In this document: positions 61,786 to 64,000 of the stretch, one piece after another
How the letters are laid out: every line of letters begins with the position of its first letter
How positions within the stretch are numbered: the stretch's first letter is position 1
DNA from: Xanthobacter autotrophicus
Lineage (GTDB): Bacteria > Pseudomonadota > Alphaproteobacteria > Rhizobiales > Xanthobacteraceae
NCBI RefSeq assembly: GCF_043194295.1
Contig: NZ_JBAFVK010000020.1
Length of the DNA: 64,000 bases
Reading direction: 5' to 3' (one strand)
Made by a program: the position numbers and the translations under genes
Notes under the pieces: model-generated
Databases searched by the model: none
What the model was told of the DNA's origin: nothing
What the model saw: only the letters and a program-made list of their open reading frames with translations

Positions 61786-62906
61786 GCGGCTTCTCCCCGC
61801 ACGCCACCATATTGGTAATAGGCGGCGCAAGAACCTTCCGACGACACCATGAGTGCGCCCAGCGGCGTCTCGGGGGTGCAGCCGGTGCCGAATTCCGGGC
61901 ATGCCCACGGCTTCACCGCGCCGGTCAGCACCTCGCCGCAGCGGCAGGACGAGGGGTCCGCCACCTTCACGTCGGGCACGCTGAAGCGCTTCTCCGCATC
62001 GAACGCCGCATAGGGCGCCTTGAGCCGCACCCCGGAGCCGGCGATGGAGCCGAGGCCGCGCCATTCGAAGGTCTCGCGCGGCTCATATACCTCCTCCACT
62101 GCCTTCAGCGCCTGCGGATTGCCGTGCTCCGGCACCACGCGGGCATACTGGTTCTCGATTGCCGCCGTCCCGGCCTCGATCTGGCGCAGCACCATGAGCA
62201 GGGATTGCAGCAGGTCGATGGGCTCGAAGCCCGCCACCACGAGGGGCTTGTGGAACTCCTCGGCGATGAAGCGGTAGGGCGCCGTGCCGATGACCATGGA
62301 GACATGCCCCGGCCCGATGAAGCCGTCGATGCCAAGGTCCGGCTGCTCCAGCAAAGCCCGGAGCGTGGGGATGATGGTGATGTGGTTGCAGAACAGGGAG
62401 AAGTTCTCCACCCCCTCCCGCGCCGCCCGCAGCACGGTGAGTGCGGTGGAGGGCATGGTGGTCTCGAAGCCGAGGCCGAAGAACACCACCTGCCGCCCGG
62501 GATTGCGCTTCGCCAGCGCAAGGGCGTCGAGGGGCGAATAGACCATGCGCACGTCCGCCCCGTCCGCCTTGGCCTGGAGCAGGCTCTTGCGGGAGCCCGG
62601 CACGCGCATGGCGTCGCCGAAGGTGGCGAAGATCACCTCTTCCCGCTCGGCGATGGCGACGCAATCGTCCACCCGGCCCATGGGCAGCACGCACACCGGG
62701 CAGCCCGGCCCATGCACGAATTCCACAAGGTCCGGCAGCAGGCCTTCCAGCCCATAGCGGAAGATGGCGTGGGTGTGCCCGCCGCACACTTCCATGATGG
62801 CGAACGGCCGGTCCCGCCCGCGTTCCAGCCGGGTGGAGATGGCGCCGATCTCCTTCACCAGCACCGAGGCGAGGGCGGGGTCGCGGAATTCGTCGACGTA
62901 GCGCAT
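61782..62906 (-). CDS. hypD: Hydrogenase maturation protein HypD
   Basis: 374 residues; ATG at 62906 after CTGAGGAGA. Iron-sulfur protein that assembles Fe(CN)2CO with HypC. IMEVCGGHTHAIFRYGLEGLLPD, HGPGCPVCVLPMGRVDD (CGGHTH and GPGCPVC are family hallmarks), FFGLGFETTMPSTALT, FCNHITIIPTLRAL, FIGPGHVSMVIG. The C-terminal cysteines SSCRCGEVL...WACPEFGTGCTPE ligate the [4Fe-4S] cluster. Ends over hypE. Confidence 0.98.
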   Translation of the reverse strand: MRYVDEFRDPALASVLVKEIGAISTRLERGRDRPFAIMEVCGGHTHAIFRYGLEGLLPDLVEFVHGPGCPVCVLPMGRVDDCVAIAEREEVIFATFGDAMRVPGSRKSLLQAKADGADVRMVYSPLDALALAKRNPGRQVVFFGLGFETTMPSTALTVLRAAREGVENFSLFCNHITIIPTLRALLEQPDLGIDGFIGPGHVSMVIGTAPYRFIAEEFHKPLVVAGFEPIDLLQSLLMVLRQIEAGTAAIENQYARVVPEHGNPQALKAVEEVYEPRETFEWRGLGSIAGSGVRLKAPYAAFDAEKRFSVPDVKVADPSSCRCGEVLTGAVKPWACPEFGTGCTPETPLGALMVSSEGSCAAYYQYGGVRGEAA

Positions 62907-62916
62907 GGCCGTCTCC

Positions 62917-63231
62917 TCAGGCGGTGGTGGGGTGAAGATCGACGCTGACGAGATCGACGCTGCCTTTTGTCAGCGCTTCCATTTCCGCCGCCGCCTCGCC
63001 GATCTCGGTGAGTACCTTGAGGGTGGCGGCAGCCTCCTCCTCGTCGATGCGGCTCATGGCGAAGCCCACATGCACCAGCACCCACGCGCCCACGAGGTCG
63101 CTGAGCGGCGCGCCGGGCTCGGCGACGCACACCACGTCCACGGCGCGGCGGACGCCGGAGACATCCACCACGCACAGCATGGCGTCCTCATCGGCGACGG
63201 CGACGATCTGACCGGGAATGCCGAGGCACAT
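62917..63231 (-). CDS. hypC: Hydrogenase maturation chaperone HypC
   Basis: 104 residues; the essential N-terminal cysteine is in place (MCLGIPGQIVAVADED). Binds HypD and carries the Fe(CN)2CO unit to the hydrogenase large subunit. AWVLVHVGFAMSRIDEEEAAATLKVLTEI matches the middle of the family. About 25 residues longer at the C-terminus than E. coli HypC (90 aa). GGAG precedes the ATG; 10 bases before hypD, so same operon. Confidence 0.97.
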   Translation of the reverse strand: MCLGIPGQIVAVADEDAMLCVVDVSGVRRAVDVVCVAEPGAPLSDLVGAWVLVHVGFAMSRIDEEEAAATLKVLTEIGEAAAEMEALTKGSVDLVSVDLHPTTA

Positions 63232-63276
63232 GGGGGGCTCCTATTCAGATCGCGGATGGGGAGGAAGGGGCGTACT

Positions 63277-63412
63277 CCCTCTCCCGCTTGCGGGGGAGGG
63301 CTGGGGAGGGGGTCCTGCCGGGCCAGGTCGGAACAGCGGGACAAGAGCCGCGCCGCGCTCCAACCCATGCTGCCTTGCCCCCTCCCAAACCTCCCCCGCA
63401 AGCGGGAGAGGG
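63277..63412. repeat. REP-like palindrome pair, locus 7
   Basis: Unit at 63277-63300 (CCCTCTCCCGCTTGCGG...) faces an inverted unit at 63390-63412 (ending GCAAGCGGGAGAGGG). Fills the 223-base gap between hypC and the upstream regulator gene. Confidence 0.8.
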
Positions 63413-63454
63413 CTTTGCACCGTGACTGTCGAGAGCAGATGCATCCCCACCCCC

Positions 63455-64000
<546 letters not shown>

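Overview
The window is GC-rich DNA, densely coding on both strands, with the gene content of an alphaproteobacterium of the Hyphomicrobiales. An OlsB-type ornithine-lipid acyltransferase, ActS/ActR (RegB/RegA) redox regulators, an MmcB-type repair protein, methylsuccinyl-CoA dehydrogenase of the ethylmalonyl-CoA pathway, intracellular PHB depolymerase, hydrogenase maturation genes and a Shethna FeSII-type ferredoxin together suggest a Xanthobacter/Azorhizobium-like, hydrogen-oxidising and probably nitrogen-fixing organism. That assignment is inference from gene content; there is no rRNA gene to confirm it.

Layout. 1-3 kb: a secreted protein of unknown function, OlsB-like acyltransferase and ArfB. 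3-14 kb (minus strand): the distal part of a division/cell-wall cluster, in transcription order murB, ddl, ftsQ, ftsA, ftsZ, lpxC, bamD, recN. 14-21 kb: a sulfite-oxidase-like molybdoenzyme, a LysR regulator divergent from an alpha/beta hydrolase, and an RND efflux pair. 21.7-33.5 kb: PEP carboxylase, a YbaK-type deacylase, a lipoprotein, a DUF2975/XRE pair, an HxlR regulator divergent from an NmrA-type quinone reductase, GNAT, methylsuccinyl-CoA dehydrogenase, an FUSC-family membrane protein, YihY and MmcB. 33.7-44 kb: regBA, PHB depolymerase, a YgjP-type metallopeptidase, DoxX, an AbrB-family membrane protein overlapping an aminotransferase, a RutE-like nitroreductase, a GlcG/HbpS-like protein and a universal stress protein. 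44.2-57.6 kb (plus strand): the conserved translation/RNA block rimP-nusA-ylxR-infB-rbfA-truB, then an intruding peptide-binding protein gene, then rpsO-pnp. 57.8-58.9 kb: FeSII-like ferredoxin and a rubrerythrin-like protein. 59-64 kb (minus): a phosphotransferase, then hupE, hypE, hypD, hypC and the 3' part of a HoxA/HupR-type regulator cut by the window edge.

Intergenic DNA carries three dispersed repeat families: a GC-rich REP/BIME-like palindrome (seven loci), a roughly 105-bp element with a core near GCGAAGTGGATACCGGTTCG (three loci), and an inverted-pair element with arms near CGTCATGCCCGGGCTTG (two loci). I saw no tRNA, rRNA, CRISPR, prophage or insertion sequence.

The most interesting segment is 57.6-58.9 kb. 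A probable nitrogenase-protecting FeSII ferredoxin sits beside a ferritin-like protein with a partly degenerate di-iron site, in an island bounded by two terminators and close to the hydrogenase maturation genes. Other leads are the paired operator-like palindromes in two divergent promoters and a strong hairpin plus U-run upstream of rpsO.
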